Source: an uncultured Erysipelotrichaceae bacterium (GTDB lineage: Bacteria > Bacillota_I > Bacilli_A > RF39 > UBA660). From it: a DNA stretch of 36,122 nucleotides. The stretch is taken from the NCBI GenBank assembly GCA_902783895.1, contig CACZST010000004.1, forward strand, positions 1-36,122, in the 5' to 3' direction. How positions within the stretch are numbered: the first letter of the stretch is position 1; each line of letters opens with the position of its first letter. Of the stretch, positions 1 through 6,422 are shown in pieces. The notes under the pieces are model-generated. The model made no database searches and was not told the DNA's origin. It worked only from the letters and a program-made list of their open reading frames with translations. The position numbers and the translations under genes were made by a program.

Positions 1-3
1 TTA

Positions 4-26
4 AAAACGACCATATTATGGACGTT
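4..26 (-). terminator. Possible terminator hairpin at the window edge
   Basis: Read on the minus strand, AACG and CCAT pair with ATGG and CGTT around a single T-T mismatch and a 3-nt loop, followed by five T. No gene is visible between it and the stronger terminator at 97-123, so which transcript it would end is unclear. Confidence 0.4.
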
Positions 27-96
27 TCTTCTACATTTAAATTTCGCTTTATGAAACTGGAATTTACTTTTTCATTTCACGATTTTTTTTCATTTC

Positions 97-123
97 AAAA
101 AAGATAAGCCATATTTGCTCATC
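97..123 (-). terminator. Rho-independent terminator after the 139-468 gene
   Basis: On the minus strand GATGAGC pairs with GCTTATC (7 bp, one G-U) around a 7-nt loop, followed by six T. It lies just downstream of the stop of the 109-residue gene. Confidence 0.6.
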
Positions 124-138
124 TATTATCTTAATATA

Positions 139-468
139 TTATTTCTGTGACTTATTTACTTCTCGTGTCTTTTTCATTACACAAGTCCCATCAGTTTTAT
201 AAAGGGCAGCTGCTGATATATCTTTTAAACTATTTAAATACCTACCAAGTAAATCATCAACTGAAATAAATTCAGGAATATCTGACTCATCATCAATTGG
301 ATATGACTCACAGAAATCAAACATAAATCCATCTATATCTCTAGCAAACCCACCAACATAATAACTTCCATCATCATAAAAATATACAATTCTATAACCT
401 TCGCCATATTTTTCATACCACTCATAAGTTCCATTAAATTTTCTTAATTCGTTAACCGGTATTTTCAT
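139..468 (-). CDS. Hypothetical protein, 109 residues
   Basis: I do not recognise this family. The product is small, acidic and soluble-looking, with no signal peptide and no membrane segment. It is rich in Tyr, Asp and Gly in the first half (FNGTYEWYEKYGEGYRIVYF), which could form a beta-sheet, and has a basic C-terminal tail (KKTREVNKSQK). The ATG start has a good GAGGTGA site 6 bases upstream. It follows the broken tag gene on the same strand with a gap of about 17 bases, so the two may have been cotranscribed, and a hairpin terminator lies after it. Coding status rests on the ribosome binding site, codon use like its neighbours, and the terminator. Confidence 0.7.
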   Translation of the reverse strand: MKIPVNELRKFNGTYEWYEKYGEGYRIVYFYDDGSYYVGGFARDIDGFMFDFCESYPIDDESDIPEFISVDDLLGRYLNSLKDISAAALYKTDGTCVMKKTREVNKSQK

Positions 469-485
469 TCTATCACCTCACAATT

Positions 486-1025
486 TTAAAAGTCTTTATA
501 TAAAAAACATTCTTTTTCATGACTATATATAATTCCAACTGCTTGAAGGTATGAATAAATAATTAAACTACCAACAAATTTCATGCCTCTTTTTCTCAAA
601 TCATCACTTATTTTCTTAGACAGTTTTGAGTCAGTTTTACCCACTTCAAAATATATTTTGCCTAAGGTAAATTTTTTTAAATAATTATAAAATGAACCAT
701 ATTCTTTTTAAATACTTTTAAATATCTTCGCATTACTTATACTAGCTTTTATTTTTAATTTATTTCTTATAATTTTTTCATTCATACATAGTTTTTTTAT
801 TTTATCATCATCATAATTAATAACCTTGTCGATATTAAAATCATCATAAGCTATTTTAAAATCTTTTCTTTTATTAAGTACACATTCCCATGAAAGTCCT
901 GCTTGAAATGATTCCAGTACTAACATTTCAAATAAATACTTATCATCAGTATTTAAACTGCCCCACTCTTCATCATGATATAAAACATATAAATCGTTAT
1001 TTAAATTACACCATTTACATCTCAT
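486..1025 (-). pseudogene. tag: DNA-3-methyladenine glycosylase I with one in-frame stop
   Basis: Tag removes 3-methyladenine from alkylated DNA in the first step of base-excision repair. The first 105 residues read MRCKWC...YHDEEWG...LESFQAGLSW and then stop at a TAA (708-710). Translation continues in the same frame for 73 more codons to a TAA at 486, and that stretch is the normal Tag C-terminus (KEYGSF, KKRG-like DLRKRGMKFVGS, YLQAVG). Together the two parts give 179 codons, against about 187 in E. coli Tag. All four zinc ligands known from E. coli Tag are present (C3, H17, and H169 and C173 in the HEKEC motif), and so is the catalytic Glu at 38. The stop sits where homologues usually have Gln, so one C-to-T change (CAA to TAA) explains it. 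It is a recent pseudogene, a population variant or a sequencing error. Confidence 0.85.
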
Positions 1026-1044
1026 AATTAACCCTTCTATTAAT

Positions 1045-1074
1045 AAAAAAGAAAATTATATATTACTAATTTTC
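1045..1074 (-). terminator. Terminator of the rpsU-yqeY operon
   Basis: On the minus strand GAAAATTA pairs with TAATTTTC around an 8-nt loop, followed by TTTTTTATTA. The stem overlaps the last codons and stop of yqeY. Confidence 0.7.
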
Positions 1075-1499
1075 TCCTTTACAATCTTACTAACTAATCC
1101 CATATCAGCTTTACCTCTAACAAGTGGATTAATTTCTTTCATAATCTTACCCATATCTTTTTGTGAAGTTGGTTTAACTATATCAAATACTTTATCAATA
1201 GTCTCTTCAATTTCTTCATTTGTCATTTGTTTAGGTAAATACTCCATTAAAATATCAATTTCTTCTTGAGTTTTATTAATTAAATCGTCCCTTGAACCTT
1301 TTTCAAATTCTTTAATTGAATCTTTTCTTGATTTAATTTCTTTTGAAATAACATCAATAACTTCATCATCTGTAAGTTCACGTTTTTTATCAAGCTCAGT
1401 CATTTGAATAGATCCTTTAACAAGTCTAATAACCGCAAGTCTTTCCTTATCTTTATTTTTCATTGCATCTTTCAAATCATTTAATATTCTATCCTTCAA
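1056..1499 (-). CDS. yqeY: YqeY/GatB-tail family protein
   Basis: This 147-residue protein belongs to the YqeY family, which resembles the C-terminal tRNA-handling domain of the GatB amidotransferase subunit; its exact role is unsettled. Family landmarks are the N-terminal DLKDAMKNKDKERLAVIR helix, the charged SRKDSIKEFEKGSRDDL segment, EYLPKQM, and the closing GKIMKEINPLVRGKADMGLVS. Length and layout match the family end to end. The start is TTG (1497-1499) behind an AAAGGAGAGGA site, and no ATG is available near the conserved N-terminus. It lies downstream of rpsU after a 37-base gap containing a weak hairpin; the rpsU-yqeY pair is common in Bacillota. Confidence 0.92.
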   Translation of the reverse strand: MKDRILNDLKDAMKNKDKERLAVIRLVKGSIQMTELDKKRELTDDEVIDVISKEIKSRKDSIKEFEKGSRDDLINKTQEEIDILMEYLPKQMTNEEIEETIDKVFDIVKPTSQKDMGKIMKEINPLVRGKADMGLVSKIVKEKISNI

Positions 1500-1516
1500 A
1501 AAAATCCTCTCCTTTC

Positions 1517-1538
1517 AAAAAAGCCCTTTAAAAGGCTT
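1517..1538 (-). terminator. Attenuator-like hairpin between rpsU and yqeY
   Basis: On the minus strand AAGCCTT pairs with AAGGGCTT (one wobble), followed by TTTTTTG, overlapping the rpsU stop codon. Because yqeY follows at once with no promoter of its own in sight, partial termination is likely. That would keep yqeY expression below that of the ribosomal gene. Confidence 0.55.
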
Positions 1539-1734
1539 AATTGTATCTGTTTGATAAACGATTTCTTTTTCTGGTATTTTTTATACCTTCTTCTTTGGCT
1601 TTTCTTCTTTTAACTCCAGGTTTTAAATAGCCTTGAGTTCTTTCCTTCAGTTTTGCTCGGGAGCCATCTTTATCAACCTTTAAATTTCTTAAAGCGCCTT
1701 CTACGTTACCGTTTCTTACCATAACTTTTGTCAT
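1537..1734 (-). CDS. rpsU: 30S ribosomal protein bS21
   Basis: bS21 is a small basic protein of the 30S platform near the anti-Shine-Dalgarno end of 16S rRNA. The 65-residue product has the family opening (KVMVRNGNVEGALRNLK) and the strongly basic tail (VKRRKAKEEGIKNTRKRNR). Compared with typical bS21 ([21 protein letters not shown]...) the central part is slightly diverged, but length and charge pattern fit. The ATG lies behind an AAGGGAGGG site. It is the first gene of the rpsU-yqeY operon, with a strong promoter 30 bases upstream. Confidence 0.93.
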   Translation of the reverse strand: MTKVMVRNGNVEGALRNLKVDKDGSRAKLKERTQGYLKPGVKRRKAKEEGIKNTRKRNRLSNRYN

Positions 1735-1763
1735 AAAAATCCCTCCCTTCTTTAGCTAGAATC

Positions 1764-1792
1764 ATTATAACATGTAAGAAAGGTGATTTCAA
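1764..1792 (-). promoter_or_regulatory. Promoter of rpsU-yqeY
   Basis: On the minus strand: TTGAAA (1787-1792), 17-base spacer, TATAAT (1764-1769), with a TG one base upstream of the -10 (extended -10). It is well placed for the rpsU start at 1734. Confidence 0.8.
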
Positions 1793-1810
1793 GAAAAAAA
1801 GCCCAAAATA

Positions 1811-1833
1811 AAAGAAAAAGTGACAAAATCACT
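1811..1833 (-). terminator. Terminator of the bacteriocin operon
   Basis: On the minus strand AGTGA pairs with TCACT around a 5-base loop, followed by TTTTTCTTTTATTTT. It lies 12 bases past the second peptide gene. The stem is short, so strength is uncertain. Confidence 0.55.
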
Positions 1834-1844
1834 CCTTCTAACAC

Positions 1845-2003
1845 TTAAATTTTGCAAATTTTACCTTCAGATGTTCTTCTTATTGCCGATCCTAAAGACC
1901 TTCCTAAATCAATAATTATATCAAACACTTTAACTACTGCATTAACCATAGTCGAAGATAGACCGCCACCTTTAATCTTCATAAGTTCTTCTTTTTCCAT
2001 CAT
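1845..2003 (-). CDS. Double-glycine leader peptide, putative bacteriocin subunit B
   Basis: A 52-residue peptide. The leader MMEKEELMKIKGG ends in the Gly-Gly that C39-peptidase exporters cut, matching the family pattern ELxxIxGG. The predicted 39-residue core begins GLSSTMVNAVVKVFDIII and is a cationic amphipathic helix with a GxxxG motif (GRSLG). It ends in GKICKI, with one Cys three residues from the C-terminus. The ATG (2003) overlaps the stop of subunit A in an ATGA junction behind a GAGGTG site, which implies coupled translation. An alternative ATG follows immediately at 2000. Paired short GG peptides next to one exporter are typical of class IIb two-peptide bacteriocins. No sequence match to a named bacteriocin is claimed, and a peptide signal is an alternative. 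Confidence 0.82.
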   Translation of the reverse strand: MMEKEELMKIKGGGLSSTMVNAVVKVFDIIIDLGRSLGSAIRRTSEGKICKI

Positions 2004-2134
2004 AAATTACACCTCACAGGCCTAATTATTCCATCAACAACACTTATGATAAAGCCAATTGCCGCCGCTATAGCCGCATAAATACCATAACCGCCACCTT
2101 TGACTTCTTTTAAATAATCTTCATTTAATGCCAT
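2000..2134 (-). CDS. Double-glycine leader peptide, putative bacteriocin subunit A
   Basis: A 44-residue peptide. The leader MALNEDYLKEVKGG fits the double-glycine consensus (LNxxxLxxVxGG). The predicted 30-residue core begins GYGIYAAIAAAIGFIISVVD, a hydrophobic helix with AxxxA and AxxxG small-residue motifs. It ends in RPVRCNL, again with a single Cys three from the C-terminus. The ATG has an AAAGGAGA site that overlaps the TGA stop of the exporter gene, only 11 bases separate the two genes, and the next peptide overlaps it by 4 bases. Its GCG-rich core codons are noticeably more G+C-rich than the surrounding DNA. No separate immunity gene is visible; subunit activity and target are unknown. 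Confidence 0.83.
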   Translation of the reverse strand: MALNEDYLKEVKGGGYGIYAAIAAAIGFIISVVDGIIRPVRCNL

Positions 2135-2145
2135 AAAATCTCCTT

Positions 2146-4128
2146 TCACATCCTTACTTCATCTAAAACTACTTTCCCTTGTTTTAATTTTATAAGCCTT
2201 TCAAATAAATCTAAATTATCAAGTCTATGAGATATAAAAATAATAGTCTTATCAGAATACTCTTTAAATAAATCTTTTAAAATTCTCCTTTCCATATCTA
2301 TATCAACCTGATTTAAACCTTCATCTATAATAAGTATATCAAAATCATTAAGCGCTCTAGCTAAGATTATCCTCTGTCTTTGACCACCAGATAAATTAAA
2401 ACCATCTTCTAAAATTAAGTCATTATTCCCAATTGGTAAGTCTAATTTTCTAACTTTACCCCCTGCTAAACATAAGTTATCTTCTAAAGTGCCAGTAAAA
2501 AGAATTTCATTTTGTGATATGTAGCTAATTTTCGGCATATATTTTAAAATGTTTTTTCCACTTATTAATATATCACCTTTATAATTAGGATATAATCCCT
2601 TTAAAATTTTAAATAAAGTACTTTTACCACTTCCACTAGTGCCAATTACCATAACCTTTTCTTTTTCTTTTATTTTTAAGTTAATATTATTAACCACATA
2701 TACATTACCAAATTTATAAGAAATATTTTTAAACTCTATATCTCCAGTTAACCTTTTTCTTTTCTTCTTTAAAAAATTATAATCTAAAAGTCCATTTATA
2801 TGTTTAATGCAAGACTTAACTTTTTTAAAATCCATACCAAAATTTAAAATAACTAAAAAATTATCTAAAATAAATGATGAAAGAATAAAAATAGTTATAA
2901 ACTTTCCTATACTCATACCAGATTTAATACACATAAATCCATAAATAAATAAAATAAACATACCAAAATAATTAATAAAATTATTTTCCAAATTAAACTT
3001 ATTATGATATCTATTAAGCTTAGTAACCTTTTTTAAATAATTATCATACTTTCCTTTAAATTTTAAAATAAACTTTTTCTCTAAATCTAAATTTTTAACC
3101 GTTTCAAAACCCATTATAGATTCAGTCATATATGAAGTTTGATTAGATTTTCCCTCTAAAACTAAATCATTTAATACCTCACCTTTCTTTTTATAACTAA
3201 AATATATAATAAAGTAAATAAAACAAATAAAAATATTAAGAAAACAAACATTAAAATCTAAATATAAAAGAATAAAAAATGAAAATAAGATAGTAGGAAT
3301 AACTGTTAAAAATGATAATGAAAGTTTTCCAATAAAATCTCTTATCCAAATTAAATCATTAAAATAGCTTAAAATCTCACCAGTAGTTTTTCTTCTAAAA
3401 AAAGGATAAGGAAGATAAGTAATAGATTTAAAAGTATCCAAAGAAATGAATCTATCAATATTATTATTAAGTTTTATTAAATAATTACTACATATATATT
3501 CAAGTAAAGATTTAAACAAGAAGATAAAAAAGAATATCCCACTGATTTTAAAAATTATATCTTTATTAATATTATTAAAAATTATCTGAAAAAAGAAAGA
3601 AGATAAAACCGATAAAATACTAATAATAAGTGACATTAAAGAAATGATAATTATATTTTTTTTATTTAATTTTATTAATTTAAATAAAAAATCTTTCACC
3701 TTAATTTCCTTTTCTAAAGGAAGTGTTTTAACAGGCTTCATTGTAATTATAATTCCTGTCCACATCTTTTTAAAATCTAATATTTTTACCCTTTTTATTC
3801 CTTTTATAGGATCAGAAACAACTAAATATTTATGTTTAAAATTAACTTCATATATTACCACATAATGCATGTAGGAGTTATCTATCTTTAAATGAGCAAT
3901 TGCTGGTAAATCAAAATTAAAGTTATCTTTTTTAAGTCCACAAGCTTTAAACCCTAAATTTTCTAAAGTCAAAATAATATTATAAGCTGTTGTTCCTGTT
4001 ATATCGGTCTCAAGCATCTCACATAATTTATTAATACTTACATAACCTCCATAATATTTTAAAATCATAAGCACACAAGCAGCAGCACAATCTTTAATAC
4101 CTTCCTGATAAATAATAGGATACTTCAA
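2146..4128 (-). CDS. Peptidase C39-containing ABC bacteriocin exporter
   Basis: A 660-residue fused processing and export protein of the LanT/ComA/BlpA type: it removes double-glycine leaders on the cytosolic side and exports the core peptide. Residues 1-120 are the C39 Cys-protease (Q8, C14 in the motif QEGIKDCAAAC, H88, D106). Residues about 150-430 hold the transmembrane domain with about six helices. Residues 460-660 are the ATPase, with Walker A GTSGSGKST (496-504), signature LSGGQRQ (579-585), Walker B ILIIDEG (598-604) and H-loop His634. All catalytic residues are present. The start is TTG (4126-4128) behind AGGTGAG, and no ATG is better placed. Two GG-leader peptides follow at once, so they are the likely substrates. 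No HlyD-type accessory protein or regulator is nearby. Confidence 0.93.
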   Translation of the reverse strand: MKYPIIYQEGIKDCAAACVLMILKYYGGYVSINKLCEMLETDITGTTAYNIILTLENLGFKACGLKKDNFNFDLPAIAHLKIDNSYMHYVVIYEVNFKHKYLVVSDPIKGIKRVKILDFKKMWTGIIITMKPVKTLPLEKEIKVKDFLFKLIKLNKKNIIIISLMSLIISILSVLSSFFFQIIFNNINKDIIFKISGIFFFIFLFKSLLEYICSNYLIKLNNNIDRFISLDTFKSITYLPYPFFRRKTTGEILSYFNDLIWIRDFIGKLSLSFLTVIPTILFSFFILLYLDFNVCFLNIFICFIYFIIYFSYKKKGEVLNDLVLEGKSNQTSYMTESIMGFETVKNLDLEKKFILKFKGKYDNYLKKVTKLNRYHNKFNLENNFINYFGMFILFIYGFMCIKSGMSIGKFITIFILSSFILDNFLVILNFGMDFKKVKSCIKHINGLLDYNFLKKKRKRLTGDIEFKNISYKFGNVYVVNNINLKIKEKEKVMVIGTSGSGKSTLFKILKGLYPNYKGDILISGKNILKYMPKISYISQNEILFTGTLEDNLCLAGGKVRKLDLPIGNNDLILEDGFNLSGGQRQRIILARALNDFDILIIDEGLNQVDIDMERRILKDLFKEYSDKTIIFISHRLDNLDLFERLIKLKQGKVVLDEVRM

Positions 4129-4149
4129 AAAAACTCACCTTCCTCTATA

Positions 4150-4177
4150 AATATATATACGCGGTGAGTATACCCAA
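4150..4177 (-). promoter_or_regulatory. Candidate promoter of the bacteriocin operon
   Basis: On the minus strand: TTGGGT (4172-4177), 16-base spacer, TATATT (4150-4155). The spacer holds a small inverted repeat, TATAC and GTATA around TCACCGC. The -35 match is weak, so an activator or read-through from rsmD is possible. Confidence 0.35.
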
Positions 4178-4196
4178 ATCCTTCAAAATAAAAAAA

Positions 4197-4718
4197 TTAC
4201 TTCTTAAAAATTTTAACCTTTTTTAATCCGTAACTTTTCTCTTTCCATAAAGGTAAATTACATTCAAAATCATTTACCTCATATTCACAAACTATAATTC
4301 CACCCTCATTAAGTAAATCTCTTTCCTCAATGATTCTAATTGCCTTACCCATCAAACCTTTTCTATATGGTGGATCTAAAAATATAATATCAAATTTATC
4401 TTCAGTTTCTTTTAAAAATTTCTTATAATCCATATTCAAAACTTCAATATCATCTTCCATATTTTTAATATTTTCTTTTATTGTTTTAACTGAAATACTA
4501 TTATTATCAACCAAAACCCCCTTCGAAGCTCCATTACTAATTGCTTCAATACCTAAAGCCCCACTACCTGAAAATAAATCCAAAACCTTTGAACCAGGTA
4601 AAACACCTTGAATCATAGCAAATACTGACTCTTTTACCCTATCCATTGTTGGTCTTGTACCATCAATATCAAAACCTTTTAATTTTTTTCCCTTATATTT
4701 TCCACTAATAATATGCAT
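4197..4718 (-). CDS. rsmD: 16S rRNA (guanine(966)-N2)-methyltransferase
   Basis: RsmD methylates G966 of 16S rRNA in the assembling 30S subunit using S-adenosylmethionine. The protein starts MHIISGKYKGKKL, the normal RsmD opening. It then shows RPTMDRVKESVFAM, the SAM-binding LDLFSGSGALGIEA, and the catalytic DPPY motif (FLDPPYRKG). I chose the ATG at 4716-4718 (173 residues) because a GGGTGA site lies 3 bases upstream; a TTG four codons earlier would overlap that site. It follows ylbE with a 29-base gap, matching the ylbD-ylbE-...-rsmD order of Bacillus. The usual downstream coaD is missing, and the bacteriocin operon sits there instead. Confidence 0.94.
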   Translation of the reverse strand: MHIISGKYKGKKLKGFDIDGTRPTMDRVKESVFAMIQGVLPGSKVLDLFSGSGALGIEAISNGASKGVLVDNNSISVKTIKENIKNMEDDIEVLNMDYKKFLKETEDKFDIIFLDPPYRKGLMGKAIRIIEERDLLNEGGIIVCEYEVNDFECNLPLWKEKSYGLKKVKIFKK

Positions 4719-4747
4719 AAAATCACCCAAAAGTATTTTATCACAAA

Positions 4748-4969
4748 TTACCTAAAAGACGAAAGAATTTTCTCAAGCATCTCAAGTGTTTGAAAAGTTT
4801 TACTAATGCGGTCTGCCTTTGTAAGTTTATATTCCTTTTTAACCTCATTTTCAAAATATCTAAAATTAGCCGGATTTCTATTTAAAAGCTTATACCAATA
4901 AGAATGACTCCTTAAATATCTCAAATAATTAGGATTTTCTTTAATCTTAAACTGTAAATGTAAAACCAT
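4748..4969 (-). CDS. ylbE: YlbE-like protein
   Basis: A 73-residue protein of the YlbE family of unknown function. It shows the family's ...NPNYLRYLRSHSYWYKLLNRNP... pattern, in which Bacillus YlbE has a similar KPELIQFIREQPHWYRKLTRDP stretch, followed by a charged helical tail. It is soluble with no signal peptide. The ATG overlaps the ylbD stop as TAATG, so translation is coupled. Position between ylbD and rsmD supports the call as much as the sequence does. Confidence 0.78.
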   Translation of the reverse strand: MVLHLQFKIKENPNYLRYLRSHSYWYKLLNRNPANFRYFENEVKKEYKLTKADRISKTFQTLEMLEKILSSFR

Positions 4970-5307
4970 TAATCCTCAAAATGTTTATACAAAGGTCGTG
5001 CTTTATATTCCGTCTTAACCGTCTTCTTACCAGTCATATCTTGCAAAAGACCCAAAACCCTCTGCATACTACTAACACCATTTTGAATACTGTCTAAATC
5101 TATGCCTTTAACCAAACTAGCTAAGTCAAAAGAACTAGTAGTAGCAACCTTCTTTTCAGTTAAATAGTCATTCCAAACCTCATTATCCTCACCATACATA
5201 TCATACATTTCATAAAATTTTTGCCATGACATTTTTCCATCTTTAACATAACTAGCAAGCTTTGGATGTCCCTTAACAAAATTTTTAAATTTATCTTTTG
5301 TGTTCAT
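4969..5307 (-). CDS. ylbD: YlbD-like (putative coat protein family)
   Basis: A 112-residue YlbD-family protein. The conserved opening is KDKFKNFVKGHPKLASYVKD, followed by WQKFYEMYDMYGEDNEVWNDY and a region with SLVKGIDLDSIQNGVSSMQRVLGLLQD, which resembles the central part of Bacillus YlbD. In Bacillus the family is annotated as spore coat, but nothing else here argues for sporulation, so that role should not be transferred. The ATG at 5305-5307 is used because AGGTGA ends 5 bases upstream; a GTG three codons earlier falls inside that site. It is the first gene of ylbD-ylbE-rsmD, with a TATAAT about 15 bases above the ribosome binding site. Confidence 0.8.
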   Translation of the reverse strand: MNTKDKFKNFVKGHPKLASYVKDGKMSWQKFYEMYDMYGEDNEVWNDYLTEKKVATTSSFDLASLVKGIDLDSIQNGVSSMQRVLGLLQDMTGKKTVKTEYKARPLYKHFED

Positions 5308-5340
5308 ATAAATCACCTATTTGATTATATGAATTAACTA

Positions 5341-5363
5341 AAAAAAAAGACTTATAATCTTTT
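5341..5363 (-). terminator. Terminator after the 5352-5846 gene
   Basis: On the minus strand AAAAGA pairs with TCTTTT around a 7-base loop, running into a T stretch of eight or more. The stem covers the stop codon. Confidence 0.55.
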
Positions 5364-5846
5364 CTTTTTAATCTTAAATTCATCATGACCATCTTTTTTA
5401 ATATCATTTAAAATAGTTAAATACCTCTCATATAACTTATCATAATCGTTATTAAAAACAAAAGACCCATCTTCATTTCTTACATTAAGTATTGAAACAA
5501 AATATTCAAAATCATCATCTTCATTATATTGTTCTTTATATTTATCTAGTATAAGTTTATTTAAAGAATTTATAAATAATAAACATCTATCATTTAAATC
5601 ATTAAACTCTAAAAGTAAACCTTCTAAAGCCATTAACTGACTATTATAAACACTAATTGGAAGATAAGAATTATTTTCTCTTACAAAATTAATCTGATTT
5701 ATAACATTATTAATATTATGATTTAACTGACCACCTTTATATACAGTATCCTCAATATTATCAGTTATATTATATTCTCTTAAGATATTTTTAAGTAATG
5801 CCTCATGGATATATAAACTCGCACATCTCTTATTATAATCAAGCAT
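5352..5846 (-). CDS. Unknown protein, paralogue of the 6423-6923 gene
   Basis: A 164-residue protein of no family I recognise. It is predicted to be mostly alpha-helical and cytosolic, with no signal peptide and a basic tail (KIKKKRL). It is clearly related to the gene at 6423-6923: both have an N-terminal RC (NKRC, HDRC), then ITDNIEDT or IDDKIEDT followed by YK-G-L, a central run ending in LNDRCLLF or LNNQCLHF, and a closing Y-I-L-DIKK or CIKK helix. The ATG at 5844-5846 is preferred because it matches the paralogue's start and lies behind GGAAAGGTGG; an ATG 13 codons earlier lies inside the TasA-like gene. It follows that gene with a 19-base gap and is probably cotranscribed with it. Confidence 0.75.
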   Translation of the reverse strand: MLDYNKRCASLYIHEALLKNILREYNITDNIEDTVYKGGQLNHNINNVINQINFVRENNSYLPISVYNSQLMALEGLLLEFNDLNDRCLLFINSLNKLILDKYKEQYNEDDDFEYFVSILNVRNEDGSFVFNNDYDKLYERYLTILNDIKKDGHDEFKIKKKRL

Positions 5847-5865
5847 TTTTATAAGACCACCTTTC

Positions 5866-6351
5866 CTAAACCTGCTGATAATCATTTTTTACAGTAAGTG
5901 AAGCATCTAATTTTTCTGGCATACTATCAGCATTATTATTATATTTCACAATAACAGTATAAATTACAAAATCATTAGCCTTTAATATATCACCTTCATT
6001 AATACCTTGCACTTCAAATATAATATCATCATTAAAAGAAGAAGAAACTTCAATATCAGAAACCTTTGCATCAATACTACCATTATTTTTTACCATAACA
6101 TTATAAGTTATCATATCACCTGGAGCAGTTAATAAAGCTTTAAACGTCACTGATGTTCCTGTATAAACCAAAGAAGAATTACTTGCCCCGCCAACAATTT
6201 TAGCTGCAGTTACATTTTCAATTTCAACATCAAATTTACTACTAATATTAGCAGCCCCAACAATATTTAAATGACTTTGAAAACTAGCATACGCGATTGT
6301 CATAATACAAAGCAAAAGTAAAAGACCATTTAAAATATTTTTCCTACTCAT
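5866..6351 (-). CDS. TasA/CalY-like secreted protein
   Basis: A 161-residue exported protein of the TasA/camelysin type, a family whose members form extracellular fibres or act as surface proteases' targets. Residues 1-24 form a signal peptide with the typical SipW-substrate ending (MTIAYASFQSHLNIVGAANI). The mature part has the beta-sandwich signature LTAPGDMITYNVMVKNNGSI followed by AKVSDIE and a C-terminal TVIVKYNN strand. It aligns along its length with the TasA-like protein at 16579-17085. A SipW-type peptidase that could process both is encoded at 15363-16502. The ATG follows AGGTGAGG and has its own promoter. There is no C-terminal anchor. Confidence 0.82.
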   Translation of the reverse strand: MSRKNILNGLLLLLCIMTIAYASFQSHLNIVGAANISSKFDVEIENVTAAKIVGGASNSSLVYTGTSVTFKALLTAPGDMITYNVMVKNNGSIDAKVSDIEVSSSFNDDIIFEVQGINEGDILKANDFVIYTVIVKYNNNADSMPEKLDASLTVKNDYQQV

Positions 6352-6368
6352 CTACCTCACCTATCATA

Positions 6369-6397
6369 ATTATACAATAAAATAAAAAGGATAACAA
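6369..6397 (-). promoter_or_regulatory. Promoter of the TasA-like gene at 5866-6351
   Basis: On the minus strand: TTGTTA (6392-6397), 17-base spacer, perfect TATAAT (6369-6374). The predicted start point is only about 10 bases before the ATG, so the leader is very short. The -35 lies inside the terminator stem of the upstream gene. Confidence 0.75.
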
Positions 6398-6409
6398 TTA
6401 CCTTTATCC
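6377..6409 (-). terminator. Terminator of the 6423-6923 gene
   Basis: On the minus strand GGATAA pairs with TTATCC around a 9-base loop, followed by TTTTTATTTTATT. It shares its sequence with the next gene's promoter. Confidence 0.7.
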
Positions 6410-6422
6410 AACCCAAATAAAA

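Noticed and set aside
3644-3865. Plus-strand open frame inside the exporter gene
   Set aside because: Antisense shadow of an AT-rich membrane coding region, without a ribosome binding site or family signal.
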